From: an uncultured Roseovarius sp.
GTDB lineage: Bacteria; Pseudomonadota; Alphaproteobacteria; Rhodobacterales; Rhodobacteraceae
DNA length: 64,000 nt
NCBI GenBank assembly: GCA_947503145.1
Contig: CANNCP010000002.1
Span: 124,001-188,000 of the forward strand
Direction of reading: 5' to 3'
A model generated the notes under the pieces. It saw only the letters and a list, made by a program, of their open reading frames with translations. It did not search any database and had not been told where the DNA came from. Every line of letters begins with the position of its first letter. Within the stretch, counting starts at the first letter, position 1. Both the position numbers and the translations under genes were made by a program. This document shows positions 27,244 to 36,879 of this stretch, piece by piece.

Positions 27244-27993
27244 TCAGATTGCGAGGTATTTCTCCCTCAGTTCTTTATTCTCCAACAGCTCCGCGGCATC
27301 TCCGGTATGCACCAGCTCACCGGAGTCGAGGATCACCGCGCGATCCGATAGCCGAAGGGCTGCGACGGCGTTCTGTTCGACGATGATCGTGGTGATGCCG
27401 CGCTCCTTGATGCCTTGAACGATCCTTTCGATCTCTTGCACAATCACCGGCGCCAGCCCTTCGTAGGGCTCATCCAGAAGCAAGAGCTTGATGTCGCGGG
27501 CCAGCGCGCGGGCCACGGCCAGCATTTGTTGCTCGCCCCCCGAAAGCGTTGTGCCTTCCTGCAATCTGCGTTCGGCGAGACGCGGGAAATGCTCGTAGAT
27601 TTCCTCGATTGACCAACCCCGGTTCGGCGCGACCTGCGCCAGGATCAGGTTTTCCTCTACCGTCATGCCGGGAATGATCCGCCGGTCTTCGGGGACCAAC
27701 TGAATCCCTGCCTGCGAGGCTTCGAACGATTTCATCGTATGGATCGCCTGCCCTTCCAGCCATATCTGCCCGGAGGTCAGAGCAGGATCGTCAAGCCGGG
27801 CGATGGTACGCAGGGTCGAGGTCTTGCCGGCCCCATTGCGTCCCAGAAGGGCCAGAATTTCGCCCTTGCGAACTTCCAGCGTAATACCCTGCACGATATA
27901 GCTTTCGCCATAATAGGCGTGGATATCCTGCAAGGTAAAGAAGACGTCCCCTGCCACTTCGGCAGGCTTGTTTTCGGCGACTGCGATATTCAT
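27244..27993 (-). CDS. ABC transporter ATP-binding protein, LivF type
   Basis: A 249-residue ATPase of a branched-chain amino acid/urea-type importer. Walker A is GRNGAGKTS, the signature is LSGGEQQ and Walker B is LLLLDEP followed by YEGLAP, which is typical of LivF/UrtE. Its start overlaps the stop of the LivG-type gene as ATGA. It pairs with the LivG-type ATPase to power the two permeases upstream. Confidence 0.93.
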   Translation of the reverse strand: MNIAVAENKPAEVAGDVFFTLQDIHAYYGESYIVQGITLEVRKGEILALLGRNGAGKTSTLRTIARLDDPALTSGQIWLEGQAIHTMKSFEASQAGIQLVPEDRRIIPGMTVEENLILAQVAPNRGWSIEEIYEHFPRLAERRLQEGTTLSGGEQQMLAVARALARDIKLLLLDEPYEGLAPVIVQEIERIVQGIKERGITTIIVEQNAVAALRLSDRAVILDSGELVHTGDAAELLENKELREKYLAI

Positions 27994-28763
27994 TCGGCGG
28001 GTACCCCCAGATAGGCTTCCTTGACGCGTGGGTCGTCCTTGACCTCCTGCGGCTGGCCAGAAGCGATGAACCGTCCCTGCGCCAGCACCGAGATCTGGTC
28101 AGCCAGCGAGAATACCACATGCATGTCGTGCTCGATTATGACGATGGTCATGCCGCGCTGCTTGATGTCCTTGAGCAACTCGATCGTGGTATTGGTATCG
28201 TGGCGCGACATTCCGGCTGTCGGCTCATCCAGCAACAGCAGGCGCGGACGCTGGATCAGGCACATTGCCAGCTCCAGCCGCCTCTTGTCGCCGCGCGACA
28301 AGGCCCCGGCATGGTCCTCGCGCCGGTCGTACAGCCCGAATTCATGCAGCAGCTTTTCGGCCTCTTCGCGGATCTCCGCTTCATCCTCTACCGGGCGGAA
28401 CATGTTGATGCGGAATGCCCCGTCGCGTTTGGCAAAGGCCGGTGCCATGATGTTATACAGCACGGAAAGATCGGCAAATATCTCGGGCGTCTGGAACACT
28501 CTTGAGATGCCCCGCTGATTGATCTCATGCGGTGACATGCCGGTCAGTACCGTACCGTCAAAGACAACGGCGCCACTGGTCGGCGGCAATCGCCCGATAA
28601 TCACGTTCAGCAGGGTCGACTTTCCGGCCCCGTTCGGCCCGATGATCGCATGGGTCGTGCCTTCGACGATCTGCAGGTCGATATCCGACAATGCCTTTAG
28701 TCCGTCGAAGTTTTTGAACACGTCCGCCACATGAAGGACAACATTCGGGGGTGTCTCGGTCAT
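27990..28763 (-). CDS. ABC transporter ATP-binding protein, LivG type
   Basis: A 257-residue ATPase with Walker [10 protein letters not shown], Walker [13 protein letters not shown] and the LivG-type segment [13 protein letters not shown]. The signature is [10 protein letters not shown] rather than LSGGQ, a variant also common in UrtD-like proteins. It overlaps both neighbours as ATGA (28760 and 27990), so the four downstream transport genes are tightly coupled. Confidence 0.93.
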   Translation of the reverse strand: MTETPPNVVLHVADVFKNFDGLKALSDIDLQIVEGTTHAIIGPNGAGKSTLLNVIIGRLPPTSGAVVFDGTVLTGMSPHEINQRGISRVFQTPEIFADLSVLYNIMAPAFAKRDGAFRINMFRPVEDEAEIREEAEKLLHEFGLYDRREDHAGALSRGDKRRLELAMCLIQRPRLLLLDEPTAGMSRHDTNTTIELLKDIKQRGMTIVIIEHDMHVVFSLADQISVLAQGRFIASGQPQEVKDDPRVKEAYLGVPAE

Positions 28764-29911
28764 GATCTTTCCTCGCTTGCTGCACTGCTCACACTACTTC
28801 GGGGCTTGTCAGAAGATCGTCGGAACCGTCGCATCAACCGTTCGGTGCCTTCGACCAGACCGCCCGGCAGGAACACCACGATCAGCACAAAGACCAGCCC
28901 CAGTGTCAGGTGCCACCCTTCGCCAACGAATTTCGACATGACCGTGACCATGACCGACTGAAAGCCATCCGGCAGAAACTCGAAAAAGCTGTTGAGCATG
29001 TTGGTGTTGATCGCCGAGAAGATGTTCTCGAAATACTTGATCAACCAGGCACCGATGACCGGCCCGACCAATGTCCCGACCCCTCCAAGGATCGTCATCA
29101 GGACCAGATTCCCGGATTCGGTCCATTTCATGCGCTCGGCGCCCGCGATCGGATCGGTGACGGCCAGCAGCCCCCCCGCCAGACCGGCGAACATGCCGGA
29201 GATCACAAAGGCCGTCAGCATATAGGGCTTGGTGTTAAAGCCGGTATACATCATCCGGGTCTGGTTCGACTTGATGCAACGCAGTGCCATGCCAAAGGGC
29301 GAGGCAAATATCTTTTGCGAAACAAAGAAACAAACGATCAGCACCAATGCGCAGATGTAGAAACCGCTGTAACCAGTCAGATCAAACCCCATGAGCGAGG
29401 GCATGGGCATCCCGGACGTGGACTGTCCGACACCCAGCATCGTGTCGATGGCGCGCGGGTCGTCGCGGGCGATCAGCAGGCCGGTTTCGCCATTGGTGAT
29501 AGGGGTCAGCACCGAATAGGCAAGGCTATAGCTCATCTGTGCGAATGCCAGCGTCAGGATCGAGAAGTAGATCCCGCTCCGCCGCAGGCTGAAATAGCCG
29601 ATGAACAGTGCAAAGATGCCGGCAAAGATCACCGCAAAGAACAGCGCCGGGATCATGTCCATCGACAACAGCTTGAACGACCAGACGGCAGTGTAAGAGC
29701 CGACGCCAAGGAATGCGGCATGCCCGAAGCTGAGATAGCCCGTCAGGCCGAACAGGATGTTAAAGCCGATGGCAAAGATCGCGTAGATCACGAATTTCTG
29801 CATCAGCCCCGGATAGGCCGCGCCCAGGGGCGAAAGCCAGATCGGCATGGTCAGCACGATGGCGGTGAAGACCACCAGCATGGTGAATTGTTTACGCGTA
29901 AATGAGAACAT
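28760..29911 (-). CDS. ABC transporter permease, LivM type
   Basis: A 383-residue permease with about nine to ten hydrophobic segments. The family segments [18 protein letters not shown] and [20 protein letters not shown] are clear. It forms the membrane channel together with the LivH-type protein encoded just upstream (6-bp gap). The C-terminus is a charged tail rich in arginine and serine. Confidence 0.93.
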   Translation of the reverse strand: MFSFTRKQFTMLVVFTAIVLTMPIWLSPLGAAYPGLMQKFVIYAIFAIGFNILFGLTGYLSFGHAAFLGVGSYTAVWSFKLLSMDMIPALFFAVIFAGIFALFIGYFSLRRSGIYFSILTLAFAQMSYSLAYSVLTPITNGETGLLIARDDPRAIDTMLGVGQSTSGMPMPSLMGFDLTGYSGFYICALVLIVCFFVSQKIFASPFGMALRCIKSNQTRMMYTGFNTKPYMLTAFVISGMFAGLAGGLLAVTDPIAGAERMKWTESGNLVLMTILGGVGTLVGPVIGAWLIKYFENIFSAINTNMLNSFFEFLPDGFQSVMVTVMSKFVGEGWHLTLGLVFVLIVVFLPGGLVEGTERLMRRFRRSSDKPRSSVSSAASEERS

Positions 29912-29917
29912 GGCGGA

Positions 29918-30946
29918 TCAGCTTTCCATTACGCCGGAACGACCCATCAGGCCGCGCGGACGAACCAGCAAGATGACGATGGCGACGAGATAAATGATGA
30001 CCTGGTCGATACCCGGGATGATTGATGTGATTTCGTTCATAGAGGCAAAGGACTGCAGGATACCCAGAAGGAATCCGGCCACCACCGCCCCCGGCAGGGA
30101 GCCCATGCCGCCGACGACGACCACGACGAAACTCAGCACCAGAAAGTCCATGCCGATTTGATAGTTGGGCGCAAGTAACGGCGTGTACATTGCCCCCGCG
30201 ACGCCCGCGACCACGGCCGCGATACCAAAGATGATGGTAAATCGCCGGTCGATGTCGATGCCCAACACGCCCACCGTCTCGCGGTCGGCCATGCCGGCGC
30301 GGACCACCATGCCAAAGGTGGTGTACCGCATGAAGGCAAACACCGCCCCGATCACCCCCAGTGAGAACAGCAGATATACCAGCCGCCACGTCGGGTATGT
30401 CAGCGTATGGGCCTCCATTCCGAACCAGGCACCGACATCCGCCGCACTGCGCAGATCGCTGGGGATCGGCTGCGGCATGGGGTTGGCACCAAAGAAACTC
30501 TTGACGATTTCCTGCAACACGATGGCAAGGCCAAAGGTGACGAGGATCTGCTCGGCATGGCTGCGTTTGTAAAAATGCTTGATCAGTCCGCGTTCCATCA
30601 CGATGCCGATCACCAGCATCACCGGAACCGCAAACAGCACCGAGAGCGGCACCGAGTAATCGACCAGAAATGCGCCCCAGTCCCCCAGCCAGTCCTGAAC
30701 CAGCGGCGTGCGCAGCTCGACCGGCGCGCCCCATGGGGACAGCTGTTCAGGGTCAATCGTGACCGTCTCGATTGTTAGCAGGTAGCGGAATACCACCGCA
30801 CAAAAGCAACCCAGCATGAACAACGCGCCATGGGCGAAGTTGACCACGCCCAGCGTGCCAAAAACCAGCGTCAGCCCCAGAGCGATCAACGCATAGGCGC
30901 CGCCCTTGTCCAACCCGTTAAGTAACTGAGCGAGAATCGCGTCCAT
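29918..30946 (-). CDS. ABC transporter permease, LivH type
   Basis: A 342-residue permease with about eight hydrophobic segments and the LivH motifs ALIALGLTLVFGTLGVVNFA, GAVFAFMRYTTFGMVVRA and VVVGGMGSLPGAVVAGFLLG. The ~70-residue insert after the first helices (the region with EQLSPWGAPVELRTPLVQDW) is longer than in amino-acid LivH and resembles urea/amide-type permeases. The start follows GGGGGAAAG. It is 108 bp from the binding-protein gene, with a hairpin between them. Confidence 0.93.
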   Translation of the reverse strand: MDAILAQLLNGLDKGGAYALIALGLTLVFGTLGVVNFAHGALFMLGCFCAVVFRYLLTIETVTIDPEQLSPWGAPVELRTPLVQDWLGDWGAFLVDYSVPLSVLFAVPVMLVIGIVMERGLIKHFYKRSHAEQILVTFGLAIVLQEIVKSFFGANPMPQPIPSDLRSAADVGAWFGMEAHTLTYPTWRLVYLLFSLGVIGAVFAFMRYTTFGMVVRAGMADRETVGVLGIDIDRRFTIIFGIAAVVAGVAGAMYTPLLAPNYQIGMDFLVLSFVVVVVGGMGSLPGAVVAGFLLGILQSFASMNEITSIIPGIDQVIIYLVAIVILLVRPRGLMGRSGVMES

Positions 30947-30999
30947 CTTTCCCCCAATCCGGACTAAACCGTGGAAGCTGTTGCATTACGGATATGAAG

Positions 31000-31027
31000 G
31001 GTTCGGCGCGGATCACCCGCGCCGACC
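31000..31027 (-). terminator. Hairpin between binding-protein and permease genes
   Basis: CGGCGCGG (31004-31011) pairs with CCGCGCCG (31017-31024), extended by GGT/ACC with one bulge. Such intercistronic hairpins after binding-protein genes usually lower expression of the permease genes or protect the upstream message. No T run is present. Confidence 0.55.
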
Positions 31028-31054
31028 TTCTTTGCTCTGATTAGTGACCTGTGG

Positions 31055-32400
31055 TCAGCACTGGTTCGGCTCGTATGGCCCCAGTTCCCCGCCAAAGATC
31101 GCGGGGTCGTACATGACTTCCTCGCGCGGCGTCTTGCCGACGACATCCAGCACGTCGAAACGGCTGGTCGGTGCCTCGTTGCCGCGCACGACCAGAACTT
31201 CCTTGAAGCACTGATGGTCGCTGCCGCGATAAAGCGTGGGACCGTTGCCCATGCCGTCAAACTCGAAGTCTTCGAGCGCCTTGATGACTTCGGGCGGGTA
31301 GAAGGTTCCGGCACGCTCGACCGCATCGGCATAAAGCAGTGTCTGGACATAACCAGTGTGCGCCGACTGCGAGGGTGGCACGCCATATTCAGCGCCATAA
31401 GATTTGGTAAACGCTTTTGAACCGTCGTCTTCCAGCTGCCAGTTCCAGTTCTGGGTGCCGATGATGCCCTTCACGGCATCGCCCGCGCCTACCGCCATCA
31501 GTTCAGAGAACATCGGCACGACGATTTCGAACTGCTTGCCGTTGGCCATCCGCTCGCGCATGCCGAACTGAACCGCCTGCGGTAGTGAGTTCACCATGTC
31601 ATGACCGTAATGGTTCAGGATCAGCACATCCGCGCCCGAGTTCAGAACCGGCGTCAGATATTGCGAATAATCCCCGAGCCCCAGCGGCGTGCGCACTGCC
31701 CTCACGGTTTCCCAACCGAGGGCTTCTGTCGCATTCATGATCGATTCTTCCTGGGTCCAGCCCCAGTTGTAATCGGCCGTCAGGTGATAGGCCCGGCGTT
31801 CGCGCCCGTACTCTTCGGCCAGAAGCGGAGCGATCGCCACACCCGACATGTACCCCTGGAAGAAATGGCGGAAACCATAGCGGCGCTTGTCCTTGCCGGT
31901 GGTGTCGTTGCCGTGGGTCAGGCCGGACATGTAGATCACGCCCAGCTCGTGGCACAATGCCTGCTGCGCGACCGCCTCGCCGGTGGTCACACAACCGGTC
32001 ACCATGATCGCGCCATCGCGTTCGATCATGCGCCGGGCGCCATCGCGGGCGGCGTCGGTGTTGGTCTGGGTGTCGCCGGTCCATATTGCAGCTTGCGCCC
32101 GAGGATACCGTTCCCCTTGAGGGCCATTGGCTTCATCGTGTTCATCAAGCCGCCGTCGCCTTCGCCGTTGATGTGCTTGACGGCAAGCTCGTAGCCTTTG
32201 AGCTGCTCCAGTCCTTCTTCGGCATAGGTCCCGGTTTGCGGCACGTTAAAGCCAAAGATCGGGTCCTTGTCGCCCGGATTGTTGCAGAATGCCTGCGCGT
32301 GGGCGCGATTCGTGAACACAAGCGGTGATGCGACGGCTGCCGTTAGGCCAGCTCCCATCGTCTTGAGCAGGCGGCGCCTGCCCAGCTTCAGATTGGTCAT
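31055..32400 (-). pseudogene. ABC transporter substrate-binding protein, interrupted by a one-base frameshift
   Basis: The 5' part (from 32400, MTNLKLGRRRLLKTMGAG) has a twin-arginine-like signal peptide ending in ANRAHAQ-type sequence (NRAHAQAFCNN) and reads to LGRKLQYGP. The family then expects GDTQTNTDAARDGARRM, but that lies one frame away and is open from there to the stop at 31055. The total of 1346 nt is one base short of a multiple of three, so a single deletion near 32078-32080 restores a 448-residue protein. Homologues are branched-chain-type binding proteins found with urea/amide-like importers. The RBS is GGGAGGAG. It may be a true pseudogene or a sequencing error; all downstream genes are intact. 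Confidence 0.8.
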
Positions 32401-32470
32401 CTCTTCTCCTCCCTTGGGCCCGGAATAGGCCATTAGCATCCATGCCAAAGATAGGAGCACATTGAAAATG

Positions 32471-32500
32471 TTATCAATATCAAATTGATTGCATTGATAA
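32471..32500. promoter_or_regulatory. AT-rich inverted repeats in the divergent promoter of the binding-protein and XRE genes
   Basis: TTATCAAT (32471-32478) and ATTGATAA (32493-32500) are perfect complements 14 bp apart, and ATCAA/TTGAT sits between them. They lie 71-100 bp upstream of the binding-protein start codon, a reasonable place for an operator or activator site. Confidence 0.5.
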
Positions 32501-32527
32501 AATTTGTTAATGCTTGAACTTAACACC

Positions 32528-32560
32528 CTGCTGATCTGTCAATCATTGACAGATCAGCAG
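32528..32560. promoter_or_regulatory. Perfect 33-bp palindrome upstream of the XRE regulator gene
   Basis: CTGCTGATCTGTCAAT (32528-32543), one central C, and its exact complement (32545-32560) form a perfect 16+1+16 palindrome. It ends 17 bp before the XRE start codon, just before the AGGGAGGG ribosome site. It could be an autoregulatory operator or, in RNA, a very stable leader hairpin. No T run follows, so a simple terminator is less likely. Confidence 0.8.
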
Positions 32561-32577
32561 CCATAGGGAGGGACATC

Positions 32578-34164
32578 ATGCGCGCACCAATCGGCATCCG
32601 TGTCCGACGTCACAGGATGGAACTGAATCTGACGCAGGCCGGGCTTGCGCGGGCGGTCGGGATTTCGCCCAGCTATCTCAACCTGATCGAGAACAACAAG
32701 CGCGACATTGGCGGCAGCCTGCTGCTGGGCATTGCCGAACAGCTCGGCATCGAGGTGGATGAGCTTTCGGGCGACCCCGAACAACGCACACTGCACGCGC
32801 TGCAGGAGGTTCTGAACGATCCGCTGCTATATCGCCTCGGACTGAAGCAGGCGGATCTGCATGATCTGGTTGCACGATTCCCGGAAGTGGCGCGCGCGCT
32901 GATCCAGCTTCACGCGGCCTATGGGGATGCCAACGCCGAACTGGACGCCTATGCCAACCGCCTCAGCTCGGATCCGTTGCTGTCACAGATGTTGCACCAG
33001 GTTCTGAGCCAGATCACTGCCATGCGGTCGAGCGCCGAGATCCTGTCCCGGATGCAGGATCTTGCCCCCGAGGACCGGCGCCGGTTTTCCGGCCTTATCA
33101 CCCGCGAGGCCAGCAGCATGTCCAGGACGGTTCGCAACCTTACGTCCTATTTCGACCTCGCATCAAGCCGACGTCGGGCGATTTCGCCGCTGCGCGAGGT
33201 AGAGGATACGATTATCAGCAGCAACAACCATTTCCCCGAGCTTGAAGATCTGGCCGACAGCCTTCGCGCCGAGATCGTGAAGCAAGGCGCGTTCGGCGAA
33301 CGGGCAGCTGCCGAGGCGCTGGAACGGCGCTTTGGCATCAGCTGCCGCCGATGGCATGGCGACACCATGTCACCTGCCGAGGATCAGAACTCTCCGCGGC
33401 CGGTACGCTTTGATGAGGCCGGCAAAGTGCTGTGGCTGCGCGGCTCGTCCACAGCGGCAACACGGCAGTTTCAGATCTGCCACCTGTACGCCCAGCAGGC
33501 AGCGGCGGACCTGATCGGGCAGGCATGCGACCGCCTGAACCTGTCCACCGAAGAGGCGCGGCCATTGGCGCTGCGCGCACTCGGCTCTTATGCGGCGGGG
33601 GCAATGGTTATGCCCTATGATGATTTTCTCGGCGATGCGGAGGCGCGGCAGTATGATATCGACATGCTCAGCCACAGCTACACGGCAAGTTTCGAACAGG
33701 TTGCGCATCGACTGGTTACCTTGCGCCGGAAGGGGGCCGAGGGCGTGCCCTTCGGCTTTCTGCGGGCGGACCCATCCGGGCGGCTGACCAAGCGGTTTCC
33801 CCTGCCGGGCCTGCCGCTGCCGGGATCGGGTCACGGCTGTCTGCTCTGGCCGATTTATTCTGTCGCAGGTGCGCCGGGGGTGGTCCGCCAGATATCGGAA
33901 TTCACCAGTGGGGCGCGCTTCCTGCTGATCGCGAAATCGGTCAAGAAACGTGTTTCGGCATGGCAGGAACAACCCTTGATGTTTTCGGTCATGCTGGCCT
34001 GCGATCTGTTGCATGCCGACCGCACGGTTTATGGGCGCGGTCTTGATCTGGGCGATGCCGCCGCGCGGGTACCGGTCGGGCCTAGCTGCCTGCTGTGCAT
34101 TCGCGATGGATGCAGCCACCGCCAGGAGGCCGCATCGACAATGCTGCAATCCCCGTCAGGCTGA
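32578..34164 (+). CDS. XRE/ScfR-type regulator with an embedded DHp-like helical hairpin
   Basis: A 528-residue regulator. Residues ~5-62 are an XRE helix-turn-helix (GLARAVGISPSYLNLIENNK). Residues ~200-515 match short-chain fatty acyl-CoA regulator (ScfR) proteins: NHFPELEDLADSL, an inactive IrrE/M78-like region, a DUF2083-like part and the cysteine motif CLLCIRDGC near the end. Between them, residues ~138-195 resemble a kinase DHp domain: HQVLSQITAMRSSAEIL (His140) aligns with SHEVRTPMTSIRSISQIL of the adjacent kinase, and EDRRRFSGLITREASSM with its second helix. No ATPase domain follows. Its 3' end overlaps the kinase gene by 9 bp, convergently. Confidence 0.88.
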   Translation: MRAPIGIRVRRHRMELNLTQAGLARAVGISPSYLNLIENNKRDIGGSLLLGIAEQLGIEVDELSGDPEQRTLHALQEVLNDPLLYRLGLKQADLHDLVARFPEVARALIQLHAAYGDANAELDAYANRLSSDPLLSQMLHQVLSQITAMRSSAEILSRMQDLAPEDRRRFSGLITREASSMSRTVRNLTSYFDLASSRRRAISPLREVEDTIISSNNHFPELEDLADSLRAEIVKQGAFGERAAAEALERRFGISCRRWHGDTMSPAEDQNSPRPVRFDEAGKVLWLRGSSTAATRQFQICHLYAQQAAADLIGQACDRLNLSTEEARPLALRALGSYAAGAMVMPYDDFLGDAEARQYDIDMLSHSYTASFEQVAHRLVTLRRKGAEGVPFGFLRADPSGRLTKRFPLPGLPLPGSGHGCLLWPIYSVAGAPGVVRQISEFTSGARFLLIAKSVKKRVSAWQEQPLMFSVMLACDLLHADRTVYGRGLDLGDAAARVPVGPSCLLCIRDGCSHRQEAASTMLQSPSG

Positions 34165-36879
34165 TACCCTATCACAAAGCGACAAGGTGATGCGAAAACA
34201 TGCCCCCCGCATCGGCCCTTCGACGAGTTCGAGCCTGCCGTTCATCTTCTGGATGATCGTGTGGCTGATATTCAGGCCAAGCCCCAGCCCGGCCGGGACA
34301 GCCGCGCCATTTTCCTCTGGCTGAACCCGCATGAATTTATCAAAGATGTTGTTCCAGTATTCCATCGAAATGCCTTTGCCGTTGTCGGCAATGTCGACCA
34401 CATAATTCCCATTCTCGACGCGTGAGAACACCTTTACCATCGGATCAGCCGCGCTGTTATGCGCAATCGCATTGGCAATGATGTTGATGAACACCTGACA
34501 CAGCCTGTCCGGGTCGCCCATAATCCGCACATCATCTACAAGTGCGATACGCTCCACCGCGATCTCGTGTTGCCGTGCCAGTGCTTCACAGACGGTAAAG
34601 GCGCGATCAAGCACCGTCTCGCCGTTGATCGGGCGGTTTTCCCAATTCCGCTCGCCATGTTCCAGCGCACTCATGTCCAGAATGCCGTCCAGCAGGCGCG
34701 TCAGGCGGGCGCTCTCTTGATGGATAGTCTTGACAAAGCGGCTGCGCCGGTCCTGATCCAGATCCTGCTCGCGCAGCAGGATCTGCGAGATCGAGCGGAT
34801 CGACGTCATCGGCGTCCGGACCTCATGGCTGACCTGGCTCAGAAAATCGTCCTTTTGCCGGTGAAGCTCGTGCAATTGCGCGTTGGCCTCCTGCAATTGC
34901 TGCGCGGTCAAACGCAGCTCATGCGATTTCTCCTCCAACTCATGAGAGTATTCTATCGCCTGCTGTGTTTCGCCGGCGATCTGCATCACTTCTTCCAGAG
35001 ATATCCTGTCGTCCGCCCCCACCTTCGAGAGCAGCACATGGGCCGAGGCCGCCCCGATCGAACTGGCAAGCTCGCGCTCCAGCCGTGCAATGAAATCCGA
35101 GCTGACAGCAACGCCAACGGCGTCGTCTCCGCGCGGGACATTGGCCGTATCGAACAACGACTGCGCCCGGTGCCAGCCCAGCACCCGCTCTGCCACGAAG
35201 AAAATTTCGTCCGTGGTGGCAGTGCCGCGGATCACGCGACGCTGCGCCCCTTGAGCGGATCGAAATATATCGACGAAGACACCCGACTGGACCCGCTCCA
35301 TCACCCCCTGCTGTGTCAGCAGCGAGACAAAGATCAGTGCACCGGCATTCAGGAACAGGCTCCAGAACACCGAATGCACCAGCGGATCAATCCCCTCCAT
35401 CCCGAACAGCGCTTCTGGCCGCAGCGCCGTGATGTTCCACGGCCCGTTCTTGACCAGGTCGGCGATGGTCGGCGAGGTGCTTGCGAAGCTTGGCAGGAAC
35501 ATGGTCCAGATCCAGACCGCCGCCCCGATCAATACTCCCGACAGCGCGCCCTTCATATTCGCCTGTCGCCAGTAAAGTGCCGCAAGCAATGCAGGCAGGA
35601 ATTGCGCCACGCCGGCAAAAGAGATCAACCCGATGGGTGCCAGCGCGTCGCTTTCGCCGGTCAGCCAGAAATACAGGAATCCCAGCAGCAGGATCACCGC
35701 AATCGAAATCCGACGACTGCGCAGCAGCAGGCGTGCAATTCCCTTCTCGCCTGCCTCGGCCATATGATCCCCGCGGCTCAGCGCCAGCGGCAGCACGATA
35801 TGGTTCGAGACCATGATTGACAACGCGATCGAAGCGATGATGATCATCGACGTGGCCGAGGAAAACCCGCCGATAAATGCAAACAGCGCCAGCCCGTCCT
35901 GCCCGGCCGCCATCGGCAGGGTCAGCACGAACATGTCAGGGTTGGATCCCGCAGGCATGGTCGCCAGACCGTAAAGCGCAATCGGCAGGGTGAAGACACT
36001 CATCAGCATCAGGTACGCCGGGAATGCCCAGCCTGCCGTGCGCAGATATTCCTCGTTGGAGTTCTCGACAACGGTGATGTGGAACTGCCGCGGCAGGCAG
36101 ATGATCGCACTGGCCGACAAAATCAGAAGCGCCACCCACCGGCTTCCGAACGGTTCGCGCTCGTGCACGTCGAAACCGGCCTCGACCGCGCGGGCATAGA
36201 CGTCTCCCAGACCGTCACTCATGCCAAAGACCACGAACAACCCGACCGCGATCAGCGCCAGCAGCTTGACTGCGGCCTCGAAGGCGATGGCGGCAACGAC
36301 GCCGAGATGCTGTTCGCGCACATCGACGTTGCGGGTGCCGAAGAAAATGGTGAACAGCGCCATGCCAATCGCAGCACCCAGCGCAAGGCTCACATCGTCC
36401 AGCCCCGCCAGCCGATCACCGTGACCGCGTGCGCTTGATACCGTCTGGATCGAGGTGGTGATCGCCTTGAGCTGCAGCGCGATATAGGGCGTGATCGTGA
36501 CCATCGCGATCAGCGTCACCAGCACAGCCAGACTGCTGGACTTGCCAAACCGCGACGACAGAAAGTCCGCGATGGAAGTGATGCCCTGCGAATGGCAGAC
36601 CCAGACCAGCTTGCGCAGGATGAACCACCAGCCGACGAAAACCAGCGTCGGCCCCATGTAGATCGCCACGAACTCCAGCCCGTCGCGCGCCGCTGTCCCG
36701 ACCGCGCCATAGAAGGTCCAGCTTGTGCAATAGACCGAGATCGACAGCGTATAAACCAACGGCGAACGCAGGAACCCGGCCTTGCCCTGGCTTGCGCGCG
36801 CGTCCGAGACGTACGCCACGACGAACAACAGGCACACATAAGCCACCGCCGTGAGGATGACAAAATCCGGCGACAGCAT
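34156..36879 (-). CDS. Sodium:solute symporter-histidine kinase fusion (first copy)
   Basis: A 907-residue CbrA/CrbS-type protein. Residues ~1-510 are a sodium:solute symporter domain with about 13 membrane helices. Residues ~545-635 look like a STAC linker (ELASSIGAASAHVLLSK), then a coiled coil (~634-680) with no PAS domain. The DHp box SHEVRTPMTS carries His685. The ATPase domain has the N box INIIANAIAHNS, DNGKGIS and GLGLGLNIS. Known relatives couple solute uptake or sensing to carbon-source control. The start overlaps the small membrane protein stop by one base. A paralogue is at 59633-62311. Confidence 0.93.
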   Translation of the reverse strand: MLSPDFVILTAVAYVCLLFVVAYVSDARASQGKAGFLRSPLVYTLSISVYCTSWTFYGAVGTAARDGLEFVAIYMGPTLVFVGWWFILRKLVWVCHSQGITSIADFLSSRFGKSSSLAVLVTLIAMVTITPYIALQLKAITTSIQTVSSARGHGDRLAGLDDVSLALGAAIGMALFTIFFGTRNVDVREQHLGVVAAIAFEAAVKLLALIAVGLFVVFGMSDGLGDVYARAVEAGFDVHEREPFGSRWVALLILSASAIICLPRQFHITVVENSNEEYLRTAGWAFPAYLMLMSVFTLPIALYGLATMPAGSNPDMFVLTLPMAAGQDGLALFAFIGGFSSATSMIIIASIALSIMVSNHIVLPLALSRGDHMAEAGEKGIARLLLRSRRISIAVILLLGFLYFWLTGESDALAPIGLISFAGVAQFLPALLAALYWRQANMKGALSGVLIGAAVWIWTMFLPSFASTSPTIADLVKNGPWNITALRPEALFGMEGIDPLVHSVFWSLFLNAGALIFVSLLTQQGVMERVQSGVFVDIFRSAQGAQRRVIRGTATTDEIFFVAERVLGWHRAQSLFDTANVPRGDDAVGVAVSSDFIARLERELASSIGAASAHVLLSKVGADDRISLEEVMQIAGETQQAIEYSHELEEKSHELRLTAQQLQEANAQLHELHRQKDDFLSQVSHEVRTPMTSIRSISQILLREQDLDQDRRSRFVKTIHQESARLTRLLDGILDMSALEHGERNWENRPINGETVLDRAFTVCEALARQHEIAVERIALVDDVRIMGDPDRLCQVFINIIANAIAHNSAADPMVKVFSRVENGNYVVDIADNGKGISMEYWNNIFDKFMRVQPEENGAAVPAGLGLGLNISHTIIQKMNGRLELVEGPMRGACFRITLSLCDRVSA

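Noticed and set aside
28910..29905. A 331-codon open frame on the plus strand
   Set aside because: It is antisense to the LivM-type permease; its composition (His, Asp and Gln rich) is that of a shadow frame.
32528..32560. Simple rho-independent terminator
   Set aside because: The palindrome is followed by CCATAGGGAGGG, not a T run, and it sits between the promoter region and start codon of the XRE gene.
34459..35820. A 453-codon open frame on the plus strand
   Set aside because: It is antisense to the first symporter-kinase; no recognisable domain.
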